Of a DNA stretch of 64,000 nucleotides, positions 32,470 to 44,130 are shown one piece after another. The DNA lies in the NCBI GenBank assembly GCA_001970955.1, contig MPUH01000108.1, positions 42,194 through 106,193 on the forward strand. Direction: 5' to 3'. Position numbers and translations under genes: made by a program. Within the stretch, counting starts at the first letter, position 1; each line of letters opens with the position of its first letter. The stretch is from Stentor coeruleus. Its lineage: Eukaryota; Ciliophora; Heterotrichea; Heterotrichida; Stentoridae. Below the pieces are notes generated by a model, which had not been told where the DNA came from, did not search any database, and was given only the letters and a program-made list of their open reading frames with translations.

Positions 32470-35400
32470 TTAACCTGAGGAGTATTTAGGAAAAGTAATG
32501 ACCCAGTCGAAATTCTGCATGATTTCCACTGAAGTTTGTTCATTCGCTTCACAAAGTTTTCTGATTTTTCTTGGCTTTCCTTCTTCATTGTCTTGTTTTT
32601 CCATTTGGTCTATAAGATAATCGCAACGTTCTTCAATATCATCAACAGTCCTAGTCTGCATCCAGAAGTTGAATTTGAACTGTGGAAGGGTTTTTATTAA
32701 GAATCTAACCTTATCCCAGTTCCCATAACCTTTTTCTAAAAGGTAATTTGCTAAATACAAGTCATCTTCAAGGTTAAATTGAGGGGTTCCAGTACTTTGT
32801 GGGGCAAAATATAGTTCTTCCCCTTCACTTATACGTTTTTTCGCTGAGTTGAGTATCGAGTTTATTTGTTCACGTCTTTTGATATCTTTTTCACCCTGCT
32901 CGATTTTTTCAATCAGTTCACGACCGTTTGGCAAACTTTCTACATTTTCCCAAAATGCTTCAGCGTATTCTTTAACTTCTTCTACTGTTTTAGTTTCTAT
33001 TTCCTCAGCGATTTTTTCAAAATTGTTCCTCCCATAATTCTCGCAACCTTTAATAAAACTGTTGAATTCTCTTTTGTTCCATTCACCAAACCCTTCGCTT
33101 ATAAGTTCAAGACGCTTTTCAATATCATTATCAGTGAATTTTTCAGGCTTTTTCCCATTATCCGACCTTGTCCTTCTTTTTGATTTATCATTAATATACT
33201 CAGTCCATTTATCTTCTTTCAAATCTAAAGCATTTAAGTCTTCTACAGGGAAGAATTGAAAAGAGTGGCCTCCATTGACAAGATTTCTCCATCCTTTTTT
33301 CTTTTGTTTTTTTTGATTATTATTCAATTTGTTGAGTTCATAAGAATTTGCTGGTTTTCTATTGCGTGCACCTAAGGAAATATGCTCTTTTTTATGAACT
33401 TTGTAGTTACTTCCTTCAAAATCGTAGAAGGACTTGCCATCAAATGCAAAACTATTTAAGTTGAAGGCTTCTTCCAGTTTGCTCAGCTCGTCATTTATTT
33501 CTTTGGTTTTGGATTCAGCATAATGTAAGATTTTGTCAATGTCTTCTTCAAGGATTGTTTGGTTTGTAGATTTGAGAACTTGCTGTGCTCCATATTGGAG
33601 GATGTTGTTCATTTCTTGAAGACTTGGGGATTTATGGGAATGAGCTAGGGAACCTCTTTGTATGACCAAATGGTCCATTTTAAGCTTTTTCGCAGCCCTT
33701 TCGCAGATTTTTTCTTCTACAGTACCTTCAGTTATGAATCTATAAACTGTGACTACTTTAGTTTGGCCTATTCTATGCGCCCGATCTTGTGCTTGGATAT
33801 CAACTTGTGGATTCCAATCCGAATCATAAATTATCACAGTATTCGCCGCATGGAGGTTAATACCAAGTCCACCAGCCCTAGTCGACAATATAAAAATATG
33901 CACATCCGAGCCTTCAGCTTGGAATTTTTCAATCTGATTTTCCCTATCAAAATAATGTGTGCTGCCATCAATCCTACAGAACTTATACCCTCTGAAATTC
34001 AAAAAGTCATCCAAAATGTCCAAAAGCCTCGTCATCTGGGTAAAAATCAAGATTTTCGACCCTTTTTCTATAATCCTCGGAATAAGCCTATCCAAGAATT
34101 TAAATTTCATCGAAGCCTCAATTATATGCTCTCCATCAATAAACGGGGGTCCTGGTTCAACATTTTCAAACAAATACGGGTGGTTACAAGTTTTTCTCAA
34201 TTGCATTATTGTGTTCATCAATTGAGATTTCTCCCCAAACCCATTAAGCACATCAATATTCCTTGTAAGTATTTTCNTTATATGCTCTCCATCAATAAAC
34301 GGGGGTCCTGGTTCAACATTTTCAAACAAATACGGGTGGTTGCAAGTTTTTCTCAATTGCATTATTGTGTTCATCAATTGAGATTTCTCCCCAAACCCAT
34401 TAAGCACATCAATATTCCTTGTAAGTATTTTTCTATAAAGTTCCCTTTGAATTTCAGTCATACTTAAAAACACATAAAGTTCCTTTTTTGGAGGAAGCTT
34501 TGTCTCAACTTCCCTTTTAAGCCTTCTAAGCATGAATGGTCTAAGGATTTTATGTAACTGTATAATCATAAAATTCTGATCATTTAAAGTTACATTAGAT
34601 AAATCAAACCATTGATTAAAATCATTTGAAGACACAAATAAATTCGGCATAAGAAAATTAAGTAATGCCCAAAGTTCTTGTAAATTGTTCTGTAATGGGG
34701 TTCCGGTTATAAGAAGTCTATGTTTTGTGTCGAATAGTCTAACAACTTGGCTTAGGACAGATTTTTCGTTTTTAATCCTATGGGCTTCATCTATTATAAG
34801 ATAGTTCCATTTAACACCTTTAAGTAAGTTTTTTTCAGCCATTACAGTTTCATATGTTGTTAAAAGTACGTTGTAACTATTTGTCCTAGGAATTCTTGGA
34901 CGAAGAAGTTCTCTTTCATCATGAGCAGCGTAGAACTCAAAGACTTCAATTGTCGGTGACCATTTTTTAAACTCTTTAACCCAGTTGGAAAGAGTACTTT
35001 TTGGGACAATTACTATATTTGGCGTTGTTTCCTTTTCTAGAATCAACTGGGCGATCATTGATATTGTTTGAAGGGTCTTGCCTAGTCCCATTTCGTCAGC
35101 GAGGATGCCATTTATGTTGCAATAGTGCATTTTCAATAGCCAGTTCAAACCTTCGATTTGGTACTCTCGCATGCTCCCACTAACAATTGTCGATGGTTGT
35201 TTTAAGAGTTTCATAGTGTAAATGTTCAAGTCAGTGCAGACCAGAGTTTTCTCATCTTCATTCTCGGCTTGATTGTGACGCTTGTGCTTTTCATTGTCTA
35301 TGGCAGTGGGTTTTGAGAAGTTATTCAGAGTATGTGTCAGAGTGTCTATTTTGTCCATTAGGTATTTGAGTTTAGTCTGAGAGTCTATAGATGGTTCTAT

Positions 35401-35505
35401 GGACTTAAGTTGCATTGCTGGCTCTGGGATATACTCAGTGTCTTTTTCATTTCGGGTTTCCTCATCACTTGAATGCATATTTAGACTATCTGGTCGATCA
35501 GCCAT
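32470..35505 (-). CDS. ISWI-family chromatin remodelling ATPase
   Basis: About 1011 residues as assembled, roughly 959 after removing an artefact. It has the full SNF2 helicase core: GILADEMGLGKT (motif I), DEAH in YLIIDEAHRIKNE, LITGTPLQNNLQELW (III), and the C-terminal lobe with STRAGGLGINL and QAQDRAHRIGQ. Downstream come HAND, SANT (EWNKREFNSFIKGCENYGRN) and SLIDE domains, which identify ISWI rather than CHD or SWI/SNF. ISWI slides and spaces nucleosomes. A single N at 34277 lies within a duplicated block (34122-34276 and 34278-34432), which repeats about 51 residues beginning KILTRNIDVLNGFGEKSQ; the duplication stays in frame but should be removed. Confidence 0.95.
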   Translation of the reverse strand: MADRPDSLNMHSSDEETRNEKDTEYIPEPAMQLKSIEPSIDSQTKLKYLMDKIDTLTHTLNNFSKPTAIDNEKHKRHNQAENEDEKTLVCTDLNIYTMKLLKQPSTIVSGSMREYQIEGLNWLLKMHYCNINGILADEMGLGKTLQTISMIAQLILEKETTPNIVIVPKSTLSNWVKEFKKWSPTIEVFEFYAAHDERELLRPRIPRTNSYNVLLTTYETVMAEKNLLKGVKWNYLIIDEAHRIKNEKSVLSQVVRLFDTKHRLLITGTPLQNNLQELWALLNFLMPNLFVSSNDFNQWFDLSNVTLNDQNFMIIQLHKILRPFMLRRLKREVETKLPPKKELYVFLSMTEIQRELYRKILTRNIDVLNGFGEKSQLMNTIMQLRKTCNHPYLFENVEPGPPFIDGEHIXKILTRNIDVLNGFGEKSQLMNTIMQLRKTCNHPYLFENVEPGPPFIDGEHIIEASMKFKFLDRLIPRIIEKGSKILIFTQMTRLLDILDDFLNFRGYKFCRIDGSTHYFDRENQIEKFQAEGSDVHIFILSTRAGGLGINLHAANTVIIYDSDWNPQVDIQAQDRAHRIGQTKVVTVYRFITEGTVEEKICERAAKKLKMDHLVIQRGSLAHSHKSPSLQEMNNILQYGAQQVLKSTNQTILEEDIDKILHYAESKTKEINDELSKLEEAFNLNSFAFDGKSFYDFEGSNYKVHKKEHISLGARNRKPANSYELNKLNNNQKKQKKKGWRNLVNGGHSFQFFPVEDLNALDLKEDKWTEYINDKSKRRTRSDNGKKPEKFTDNDIEKRLELISEGFGEWNKREFNSFIKGCENYGRNNFEKIAEEIETKTVEEVKEYAEAFWENVESLPNGRELIEKIEQGEKDIKRREQINSILNSAKKRISEGEELYFAPQSTGTPQFNLEDDLYLANYLLEKGYGNWDKVRFLIKTLPQFKFNFWMQTRTVDDIEERCDYLIDQMEKQDNEEGKPRKIRKLCEANEQTSVEIMQNFDWVITFPKYSSG

Positions 35506-36299
35506 TTTTATAAGAGATTTTGACCTTGGATTTTACCCTAGTTATAACTTAAGATGAAATTTTATTAGGTAGTTGAAGAGGAATAATATGATAAGGTAAC
35601 GTGTTTTAAGCTAAAAGTAAAGGGTTTTGTATGAGAGTTTTAAAAGTAAAAATATTTTTGCGAATTAAAATGTCATGATTTCTGATAAATTGAAAAAAAG
35701 GAAGTTAGTGTGAGGGAGAATATTTTATGGAAAAGGGAAAATTAACAGGGCTTTAAGAAAATCTACAAGGATGTTTAGATAAGTTGGAAATCAAGCTAAT
35801 AGCCATACTATTAATTAGATTAAAATTTGTAATTTAGTTTATTATATTATAATAACCTTGAAATATTATTGTTTATATTGTTTAGGAAGGTATTTATGCT
35901 GTATACTCTTGGAATATAGGTGGTATAGACAATTGATAAATTTGTAAAAAAAGTTTCTGAAACAAATTTTTATGTTAATCAAAAGAAAAGTTGGGTTATA
36001 TGAAATTTAGTTTATTTATGGTGATTTTAATATGTATTGAAATCTTATTTAGGTTTTTTAATGATTATACGTTGTAATTACAAATTCAATTGTAAAATAG
36101 TTATGAATAATAATTTATTGTCATCTTGCATCAATAATTATTCCGTTCTAAAACTATGCATTCTCTATCATTAACTTTCAAAATCATCTCATTGTCAAAG
36201 ATTTGCATAATTTTCTAATAATGACAATAAAAAACCAATTTTAAACATCTAAAACCTTCTCTTCTCATTTTCCACATAAATTTTTTCCATAATAACCAA
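35506..36299. other. divergent intergenic region
   Basis: About 790 bp between two gene starts. It is G/A-rich on the left, next to the ISWI start, and A/C-rich on the right, next to the PG-repeat gene. No gene or RNA is seen. Confidence 0.55.
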
Positions 36300-37883
36300 A
36301 TGGCTTTTGTATCTCGAGCAGAAAGAAAATTGCATACAGTAGATCCTGCAACAATAGGCCCAGGGTCTTACCTAAGCCACAATCATTATTCTTCAAATCC
36401 AAGCTTTGCACCTTTTACATCAACATCCGAGAGAAATTTTCTAAAACAAGCAAACACAAGTGCAACTCCAGGTCCAGGTTGTTATTCAATTCCACATAAC
36501 AATATTGATTCATATTCAATAGATAACTGGGGTAATCTTAAAACCTCAGCAGCATTTGCCAGTCAACTAAAGCGCTTCAAATATGAGGATGTAAGTTCAT
36601 CACCAGGACCAGGTGCTTATATAGTCCAAGACAAATGGAAATCTAAAAAGAAAAATCCTAAAACTCAGAATGGGGTCAATTGGGCTAGAATCCCTTCAGC
36701 TCCTTCAATACCAACACATCAACAAGCATTTGGATATGATCAAGGACCATCAGGTGAGCTTGTAATGCAAAAAAACCCTGAATTAGTCCATGCTGGGACT
36801 TTTAACAACTCAGTAGGTCCAGGGCATTATAATATTCAAGAAAAAAAAATACCCAGAGGAGGATCATGGAGTAAAAACAGATCAACTAGAGCTAGTAGTA
36901 AAAAACCAACAACAGGTCCTGATATTGGCCCAGGCTCATATTCTGATTCAAAACTTAATCTTGGGCCAATGTATAAACTTAAACAAAATGCTGTTTTTTT
37001 AAGCAAACTTAAAGATAATAGTTTGAGTGAAAATAAAGTTCCTGGGCCTGGGAGTTATAATGCTGATAAGGTTTCGGGGTTTGTTAAAGTGAAAAAGGTC
37101 CCAAGAAACTTACAGAATTTTGGTAGTAGCAGTTTGAGGTTTAAACAGAAATTTGGAGAATATGATGTAGGTCCTGGACAATATACAACTTCTAATCAGG
37201 ATTTTGTTAGAACACAAGGAGATTCAAAAGCACCTTTTTCTTCAAGTAATACACGTTTTAGATATACATCAACAATAACCCCAGGGCCTGGAGCTTATAA
37301 AGAACAAGACATATCTGATTCTTTAAATAAAAAGGTATGGGGAAGACAAGGAGTTTTTGGAAGTAGTGAGCGAAGATTCGCTCACAAAATATCATCACAA
37401 ACTCCAGGACCAGGTTTTTACCCAACAGATTGTCATTCGAAGATTGGTAGTTTTAATTCTATGAATAAAAAACCTAGTGCTGTTTTCATCAGTAAATCAA
37501 TTAAAGGATTTAAACCTAAAAACCAGGGGCCAGCCCCTGGGGAATATGAAATCCCATCAAGATTTGGGGCTTCTAAACCTCCAACTGTATCAATGCATCC
37601 TACTTTATCTAAAGTGACAAGGACAAAATCTGAAGGAAATTTAGGATTTGTATCTAGGGCTGAAAGGTTTAATAGTATAGAAAAAAATAAGATAAAACAA
37701 GTTCCAGGACCTGGAAGTTATGATGTGAAAAATGAAAAACAAGCTAAAAAAGTTATATTATCACGTGAAGATAGGTTTAAAAAACTTAATAAAAGTGCTT
37801 TGCCTGGACCTGGAAGCTATATGGAAGAGACAGATGAGTGGAATAAAAAGTCTTACAATATCCTATTTTCTGAAATCATATAG
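36300..37883 (+). CDS. sperm-tail PG-rich repeat (SHIPPO) protein, STPG-like
   Basis: 527 residues with about twelve PGPGxY-type repeats spaced 30-60 residues apart, for example TPGPGCY, SPGPGAY, VGPGHY, VPGPGSY and LPGPGSY. A FVSRAER box occurs at the N terminus and again near residue 448. The PG-repeat family comprises microtubule-inner or axoneme-associated proteins (STPG/ODF3), and repeats with GGSWSKNRS-like segments recall STPG2. Such proteins bind the lumen or surface of ciliary doublets. No introns. A ciliary or cortical microtubule role fits a ciliate well but is inferred from the family. Confidence 0.87.
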   Translation: MAFVSRAERKLHTVDPATIGPGSYLSHNHYSSNPSFAPFTSTSERNFLKQANTSATPGPGCYSIPHNNIDSYSIDNWGNLKTSAAFASQLKRFKYEDVSSSPGPGAYIVQDKWKSKKKNPKTQNGVNWARIPSAPSIPTHQQAFGYDQGPSGELVMQKNPELVHAGTFNNSVGPGHYNIQEKKIPRGGSWSKNRSTRASSKKPTTGPDIGPGSYSDSKLNLGPMYKLKQNAVFLSKLKDNSLSENKVPGPGSYNADKVSGFVKVKKVPRNLQNFGSSSLRFKQKFGEYDVGPGQYTTSNQDFVRTQGDSKAPFSSSNTRFRYTSTITPGPGAYKEQDISDSLNKKVWGRQGVFGSSERRFAHKISSQTPGPGFYPTDCHSKIGSFNSMNKKPSAVFISKSIKGFKPKNQGPAPGEYEIPSRFGASKPPTVSMHPTLSKVTRTKSEGNLGFVSRAERFNSIEKNKIKQVPGPGSYDVKNEKQAKKVILSREDRFKKLNKSALPGPGSYMEETDEWNKKSYNILFSEII

Positions 37884-38308
37884 TGTAATTGTTAGGATAG
37901 TTAAATATATAGAGGGAGAATTCTCGCTGGAAAAATTTTAATTTCCATGCACAAAAAATTTAATTATTTTGGTCGACATTTAAGAAATCTCTTAGGAAAA
38001 ATCCAGTACTCATATAAAAAACTTTAAAACTTATTACGACAAGATATTCTTCAAAAAAAAATTAATCAGGACTTTTTAAGCTATGATATATAAAATTTCA
38101 AATTGTTATTTCTAAACAACTAAATATTATAGGATAGAGTGAGATTGATATTTTTTTATTGTTCCACTTTATTTATACTTTTCAAAATTTTATTAACCAT
38201 TATAGATATTGAATATTTTCTAACCCAATAAACTTTATAATTCATCTTACAATTACAAAATTATCTTAATCACATTTTTCTTATATTTCATACAATTACA
38301 ACACTAAT
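37884..38308. other. convergent intergenic region
   Basis: About 425 bp between two gene ends. It is AT-rich, with no hairpin-plus-T-run or other clear feature. It presumably contains both polyadenylation regions. Confidence 0.55.
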
Positions 38309-39346
38309 TTAATTATCATAAACATTTTCCAGTTTTTTTATCTCGCTCACATACTTATTCTTCTCTTCGAAAATCTTATCAGAAATCGTTTTCGATATTT
38401 CCAAGCATTTAGCTTTCCACCTATCCTCAGCTTTAGCTCTTTGCACTTTCCCTTCTTCAATACATTCTAAAATCATTCTTTCTAAATCTTCATTTTCTTG
38501 TAAAATAACCTTCAATTCCTCACTTCCTTCTTTAAGATCTTTTTCACATAAACATTGTTTTTGTTCATCAGTTTGACATTCAGAATTACTGAGTGTTTTT
38601 GTACTATTCAAACTAGCTAATGAAAATTGATTTTTTGAAGGTCTTGATCTATGCCTAACACTACAAAAACTTCCTGTATCTTTTTCTAATATTTTAGCTT
38701 CAGTAAGTGCGGTTAAAGGTCTAGACTTACGTCTAGATAAATTATAAACTAAAGGGGCTTGAGAATGTGCGGTAATACAACGAATTTTAGGCTCTTTAGA
38801 TCGAATAAGACTAAGTTTTGTAAGAAACCAGTTTCTTTCATAGAGTCCCCAGTGAAAAGTTCCAGTAACAAGATTTTTATTAGTGGAAATGAGGAAAAAC
38901 ATTACCCGGCGGCTTTGGCCGATAACTTCTTCTGAGGATTCTGGTAAAGGGTCATCATTTAAACTTATACTTTCTGTTATGAAGTTTATTGTCACTTGAA
39001 CTTCATGTTCGAAAGGGATGTATTTTTGTAAGACAAAAGATCCTTCGCATGTCATGTCGTTTATTGAGAGTAAAAATCCCTCGAATTGGTCTAGGGATAA
39101 GATAGACTTTTGATCGGAGGAGTGAAGGATTGCCACTTTTTCTGGGGTGGATGATGAGAAAAGTTCTAGGATTTTGGAGATTGATATGGATACCCGCTTG
39201 TGTTTCATGACATAACCTTTCTAAGTTGAAATTACTCCTGATGTGTATAGCCAATCTTTGATTTCTTTGTCTTTTATTATTAAACTTTCAGGGATGTTTG
39301 CAATTATGTGGCCAGACTCATGCCAAAGAATTTCGATTTCATTCAT
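38309..39346 (-). CDS. hypothetical protein with C-terminal coiled coil
   Basis: About 340 residues after removing a 15-nt intron (GTAATTTCAACTTAG, complement of 39221-39235), which carries an in-frame TAG. The spliced start at 39346 reads MNEIEILWHESGHIIANIP, then runs into the long second exon. Residues about 1-170 look globular with beta-strands (SFVLQKYIPFEHEVQVTINF, RRVMFFLISTNKNLVTGTFHW). A basic Ser-rich linker follows, then a charged coiled coil to the end (LKVILQENEDLERMILECIE). I do not recognise a family. Without the intron one would start the gene at 39208 and lose 40 or so residues. Confidence 0.65.
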
Positions 39347-39882
39347 TTTATAACTAATAAAAGAATATTACAGAGAATTTGCTTTATTACTTTTAATAAA
39401 GATTTGATAATTGGCATACGAATTTATAAGATACTCTAACGAAAATGCAAAACTCTCATAAATATTTTTTTAAGATAATCATTATATATATAAATTCCTG
39501 ATTCTTCTTATAACTAAACATATATATAATATCATACTTCCAATGTCTAGGATTATCACCATTTGACTCTTTTATTTATCACATTAAGTCATTCTATTAT
39601 TTTATTGAATAAAAAATCATCTCAAGTCCTTATAAAACCCTTTACACTGCTTATTTCTTCCATCTCATATCCAACTCTAACACAAAAACTCCAAAAAAAT
39701 CATCTTCTCAAAACTTAAAATCAATCATCATCTAATAATAATCCAAAACCATCAAAAATTTCTAATTCTTCCCAAAAAAACATCATCTCCCACAAAAAAA
39801 GCCCAACTCATAAATCCAATATTTTTCTAAACCATTTTCTCAACCTGTCAAAATTTCCAAAATCTTAATAATATCATTTATC
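39347..39882. other. divergent intergenic region
   Basis: About 535 bp between two gene starts. The right 200 bp are rich in A and C (ccaaaaaaatcatcttctc, aataatccaaaaccatc), typical of 5' flanks of plus-strand genes in this window. No gene or RNA is seen. Confidence 0.55.
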
Positions 39883-40482
39883 ATGCAAGTACGGTCTTCA
39901 CAGAAAATCCTATTTTCATCACAACGAGACTCATTCCTAAGCCCAAAAACAGTTGACCCAATAACTCTTCCAAAATACATCCGAGCCCAAGTATGTAAAA
40001 CAGAACAACCTGCTAAAAGCCCAGTTCGTAAAGGTATCGGTCAATTCAACTGCTTCAATCAAACAACAGAAGAAAGGATGTTCAAATATACAAAAAAACG
40101 TATAAATCAAATACAAAGAACAGATTCGACACCTAAGGCAAAAAAACAATTTTCCCATCCAAAAACTGATACTGTTGTGCTACCTCAATCTCAAAAAGTC
40201 CTCAATATGAAAAATTATACAACCTTTAAGCCTTCTGATGAGCTTAAAAAATACAATGAAAATAGAAGTAAGATGCAGAGAAAAGGCTCAGCTTCCCCTA
40301 GTGGCAAAGTTAAATCAGCTAGAGAGACTTTTGATAGGAGCCAAAGTCCTTTGGCTATAGAGGAGGTTTTGAAATTACCGTTTGATTTACCTGAAAGACT
40401 TACGAAAAAACCTGGAGAAATTTCGTTTTATACACTGAAAAAAGCTGTGAAAGGATTTTATAAGTCTTCTTTAGTTTATTAA
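39883..40482 (+). CDS. hypothetical basic protein
   Basis: 199 residues, rich in Lys, Ser, Gln and Pro, probably disordered over most of its length. Segments include SPVRKGIGQFNCFNQTTEER, TKKRINQIQRTDSTPKAKKQ and MQRKGSASPSGKVKSARETF, with a C-terminal LPFDLPERLTKKPGE. Repeated SP/TP sites could be phosphorylated. No family is recognised. Composition resembles microtubule-associated or cortical ciliate proteins, which is only a hint. Confidence 0.55.
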   Translation: MQVRSSQKILFSSQRDSFLSPKTVDPITLPKYIRAQVCKTEQPAKSPVRKGIGQFNCFNQTTEERMFKYTKKRINQIQRTDSTPKAKKQFSHPKTDTVVLPQSQKVLNMKNYTTFKPSDELKKYNENRSKMQRKGSASPSGKVKSARETFDRSQSPLAIEEVLKLPFDLPERLTKKPGEISFYTLKKAVKGFYKSSLVY

Positions 40483-42452
40483 TATTTTTCGAAGTTGGTT
40501 GTTTGATGGGTTAGGTTTAAAGTTGGGATTTTTGAATTTAAGAAGTAACTGTTGATGAGTTTTTGTATTTTTAGGGATTGTTTGTTTGAGAAAATGAGGA
40601 AGTGATAGTGGATTTAGTTTTGTGTGTTTTTATGATGAAGACGAGGTATTTGTTTGTATGTGAGTTTTTATGGTTAGGTGATAGACGTGTAAATTTATAT
40701 ATGAAATATTTTAAAATATAGGATAAAAAGATAAGCTAAAATTGTTTATTTATGTGAGTAGCCTTGAATGATATATGATAGCAAATATATTATTGATTGT
40801 TAGTTAATTTAGCATTTTAAACATTTAGTTAAATTTAGTTTATGTCTTTTAAGATTTTCATTAAAAACTTTTATCAGGTATAAAGCAATCAGCTTTCTAT
40901 TAAGTTAAGTAAAAATACACATATTTTCATACAATTCAACTGCAAGTTTCATATAATAATAACTCAAAAAGCACCTAAAAACTTAATAAATATCGCACAT
41001 CTAACTTTTTATAGTAATACTCTCACATTTTAGCATATCAATATTACTTATAAATCACAATAGTAAATCTTTTTCTTATTCTTAAATAAAAATTATTTGC
41101 AAAAATCCATTTTATACAAATTTCCAAACCAAAAAAACATGATTTTAACAGCGAAATTGTCTAATTTTACTATAAGGACAAGATAAAAGATATTGTAGTA
41201 AAGTCATTTCTATTTTAGTTTTTGAAAGGATGAAAAATATAATCATATCATTTCAGCACAAATGAATGGATATTATTCAAGTAAAGTATCTTAAAAATAT
41301 ATTATAAATAAATAAACTGAGCAAATACCAATAAACAATCTACTGATAATTATAGAGAAAATCGATGGTATGGAAAGAATAATATTTACAAATAATCCAA
41401 GGATATGGCAATGTTAAAATATTTTCAATAAATAAATATGGTTTGTAACCTAAATTATGACTATCTTTTTATGTATGACCTTCTTATAAAATTTTACTAT
41501 ATGTAAACTATGATTATTATTAAGATGGTAATATATATTTGATTGTAAAATTGGCTTGTAGAGTTTTATACTATATTTTAAAGCTATGCAAAATTTCGAA
41601 TTGCTAAGATAAATATTTTATCAATAAAATTATTATCTTTCAATGATAAGCCTTCAAAGTGAATCATCTATATACTCATCATTTAAATCAATAAGGTATA
41701 TTAAACATTCAAACTCCTTTAATATTATAATTATTCTTTACATAATAATTCAACCTGATATCTTTCTCAAACAGCTATTATAAATCACTAAGATTTTCTA
41801 GCAGTTTTCTTTAAACTCATAATCATCATTATCTTATAAATTTATCCAAAATACTATCACTTGCTTCAAACTATTATACAAAAACCCTCCTTATTTATAA
41901 AATCCTTTCAAACTCTTATCAATTATATCTAATTTACCCTCTAATATCTATAATAAATTATTAAACCTTAAAAGCTTTCACAAATATTGTAATTAATTAC
42001 AAGAATATTTATACCTGTTAGTTTATTTCTCTCAAATAATAAAATTATTTTCTCAGCAGCTTCATTTTAAAATAGCCTAAGATATTAATTTCCCATTAAT
42101 CTTATCAACTGATTTCGGTATATTTTCAACAAATCAATGAATTTCTTAAATTCATCAGCATCTTTCAACTACTTTTTAATACTTTTTCTACAATACATTT
42201 TAATACAAAGTTATCCACTTGATTATTCTTAAGCTCAGACTCTCTCAAATCTTATCCGACTCTCGATACTGAAAAAGCCGAATAAATACCCTAGAATTAA
42301 TGATAGGATTTAATAAGCTTTAGTTCTCAATCATAATTACAATCCTACACCAAAACAAGCCCTTCCTCTCAAAATCACTCTCTATTTTCTATAAAATTCT
42401 AAATCAAAATTCCTTAAAAATCATTCAAAAAGTTAACTAAATAATTTATACA
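40483..42452. other. long intergenic region without visible genes
   Basis: About 2 kb, one of the longest gene-free stretches. It is extremely AT-rich, with a G/T-rich left edge (gttgtttgatgggttaggtttaaag) and a C/A-rich right edge. I see no open frame over 60 codons, no hairpin followed by a T run and no clear repeat. Confidence 0.5.
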
Positions 42453-43169
42453 ATGGCCCGAGTAGCAATGAGCTCCCCTCTCCCTCTAAAAAACGAGCCC
42501 CAATCCTCCAAAGACATAAGCAACGCTTTCAAATCATTAAAACGCAGCCTTAAAGACACCTTAGAACGCCTCGAAACAATTGGAATAAATGACATCGACT
42601 CTTCTGAAGATATCTTAGGACTAAAAGCCCAACTTTTACAAAAAGATCGAGTAATCCAAGACCAATCCGCTGAGATTGAAAGACTCAAAAGCCTTCTCGC
42701 TTCAAATCCCCAACGTAAAGAATCTTCTTATCAAAGCCATGATCCAGAAATAAAATTCGACCCTATCAATGCAGAAATAGTTCAAAATGCTCGAACTTTA
42801 CTTTTGAGAGTTCAAGAATTTACTGATTTTACAGAGGTTTTAACTACAAAAATTACTAGTATAACACAGTTCTTGAATTCAATAAAAAGCAAAAATTATG
42901 AGCAAAATTTGTTAGTCACGATTCAAACATTTTTGGATTTTGTTGACTTTGTTAAATATAAACATGGAGAATCTAAACGTCTTACCGACTCTTATGAATC
43001 TAGAAATACTCCAGGGTTGATATTTAAAGCTTCTTCACCTGCTTCTAAGTATTCGGATATTGACCAGGAGATACTTGATAAGAAAAAAGTCTTTTCGAAT
43101 TTGTGCAAAGAAATATCGCAGTCGCTGAACCCGGAGTCTATGAACAGTGGTTCTGAGATTGAAGATTAA
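42453..43169 (+). CDS. hypothetical protein with coiled coil
   Basis: 238 residues. A coiled coil spans about residues 20-80 (AFKSLKRSLKDTLERLETIG, then LLQKDRVIQDQSAEIERLKS). A helical region follows (ARTLLLRVQEFTDFTEVLTT; FLDFVDFVKYKHGE) and an acidic, Ser-rich tail. No known domain. It uses more GC-rich codons at its start than later. No intron. Confidence 0.6.
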   Translation: MARVAMSSPLPLKNEPQSSKDISNAFKSLKRSLKDTLERLETIGINDIDSSEDILGLKAQLLQKDRVIQDQSAEIERLKSLLASNPQRKESSYQSHDPEIKFDPINAEIVQNARTLLLRVQEFTDFTEVLTTKITSITQFLNSIKSKNYEQNLLVTIQTFLDFVDFVKYKHGESKRLTDSYESRNTPGLIFKASSPASKYSDIDQEILDKKKVFSNLCKEISQSLNPESMNSGSEIED

Positions 43170-43333
43170 TTTTATAATTATTAACAGTTCGTAAAAGGTT
43201 TTAGAAATACAGATAGGATTTAAAGGGGGAAATATGAGGTTTAGATTTACCATTTTCGATAAAAGGTTTAAGTTCAAAGGAAAATATTAAAATTCAAGTA
43301 ATAAATCGATAAAGTCACTAAAAATATCCTAAG

Positions 43334-43897
43334 CTAATCACTGAAATAATGGATGTTTGGTAATACATGCTCTATAAAATGATTGATATTTTCTTGATGG
43401 TGTAGAAGATGAGCTGTAGTTTCATTAGCTAGAAACCATTCAACAGTTTCACATTCTTTTTTATCTTGAATATCCCCTTCTTGAGACACTTCAGCCAAAT
43501 ATAATTTAACAGTTTTTCTAACTGGCCCTCGTCTGTTTTCATAAACATAAGTTAATGGAGGTAATTGAATTGCTTCGTTTAGGTTTGGACTAAGACCTGA
43601 GGCGGTTAAAAAACGTTTTGGTCTGCAGCCTGACTCTTCCCATAATTCTCTTATTGCCGCTTGGATTTCTGTTTCTCCAGGGTCAATGTGTCCTTTAGGT
43701 ATTATATAATATCCATATCTTTTAGACTTGCAGAAGAGAACTTTTACAGCATTATCTTTGAAGCTAACTGGGACTATACCACAACTTAAATCAAGTCTTT
43801 CCATTTTTAATGTTAAGTTGGAAAGCTTTTGGGATGTAGATTGAGAAATATTTCGGAGGAGCTGCTGTTTGGGGAAAATGCTTAGCAAAGTAAACAT
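43334..43897 (-). CDS. Nudix hydrolase
   Basis: About 187 residues from ATG 43897. The Nudix box GX5EX7REUXEEXGU is complete and begins GHIDPGE; the metal-binding REL-x-EE is intact, followed by SGC. It cleaves a nucleoside diphosphate linked to another group; the substrate cannot be told, but the compact size and PKGHIDPGE context recall diadenosine-tetraphosphate or diphosphoinositol-polyphosphate hydrolases. The frame stays open to 44116, but the upstream part is an AT-rich hydrophobic run that looks untranslated, so the internal ATG is preferred; 43804 (MERLDL) is another candidate. The gene ends about 165 bp from the convergent end of the 42.4 kb gene. Confidence 0.82.
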   Translation of the reverse strand: MFTLLSIFPKQQLLRNISQSTSQKLSNLTLKMERLDLSCGIVPVSFKDNAVKVLFCKSKRYGYYIIPKGHIDPGETEIQAAIRELWEESGCRPKRFLTASGLSPNLNEAIQLPPLTYVYENRRGPVRKTVKLYLAEVSQEGDIQDKKECETVEWFLANETTAHLLHHQENINHFIEHVLPNIHYFSD

Positions 43898-44130
43898 GAA
43901 AATATTATAAAACAATAAGAAAGAAAGGAAGATTTGCTCACATAAATAAAACAAAAACTCTTCTTCATATAAAATCAATATAATTACAAAAACACATCCA
44001 ACCATAACAGTTTTCCTAATCACAAAGAAAAAAACCACCAAATCCATCAGCACTTGAAGAAGTGATTCAAGAAATAGTCTAAATTCTAACAAAATACCCA
44101 CATTTAACTCTTCCATCTCTAAACTATTAA

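Noticed and set aside
34122-34432. A real internal repeat in the ISWI ATPase
   Set aside because: It coincides with a single N and is a near-exact nucleotide duplication inside a conserved helicase lobe that has no such repeat in the family.
43898-44116. N-terminal membrane extension of the Nudix hydrolase
   Set aside because: The extension is an AT-rich hydrophobic run next to the helicase gene with no conserved feature; internal ATGs give a normal-length Nudix protein.
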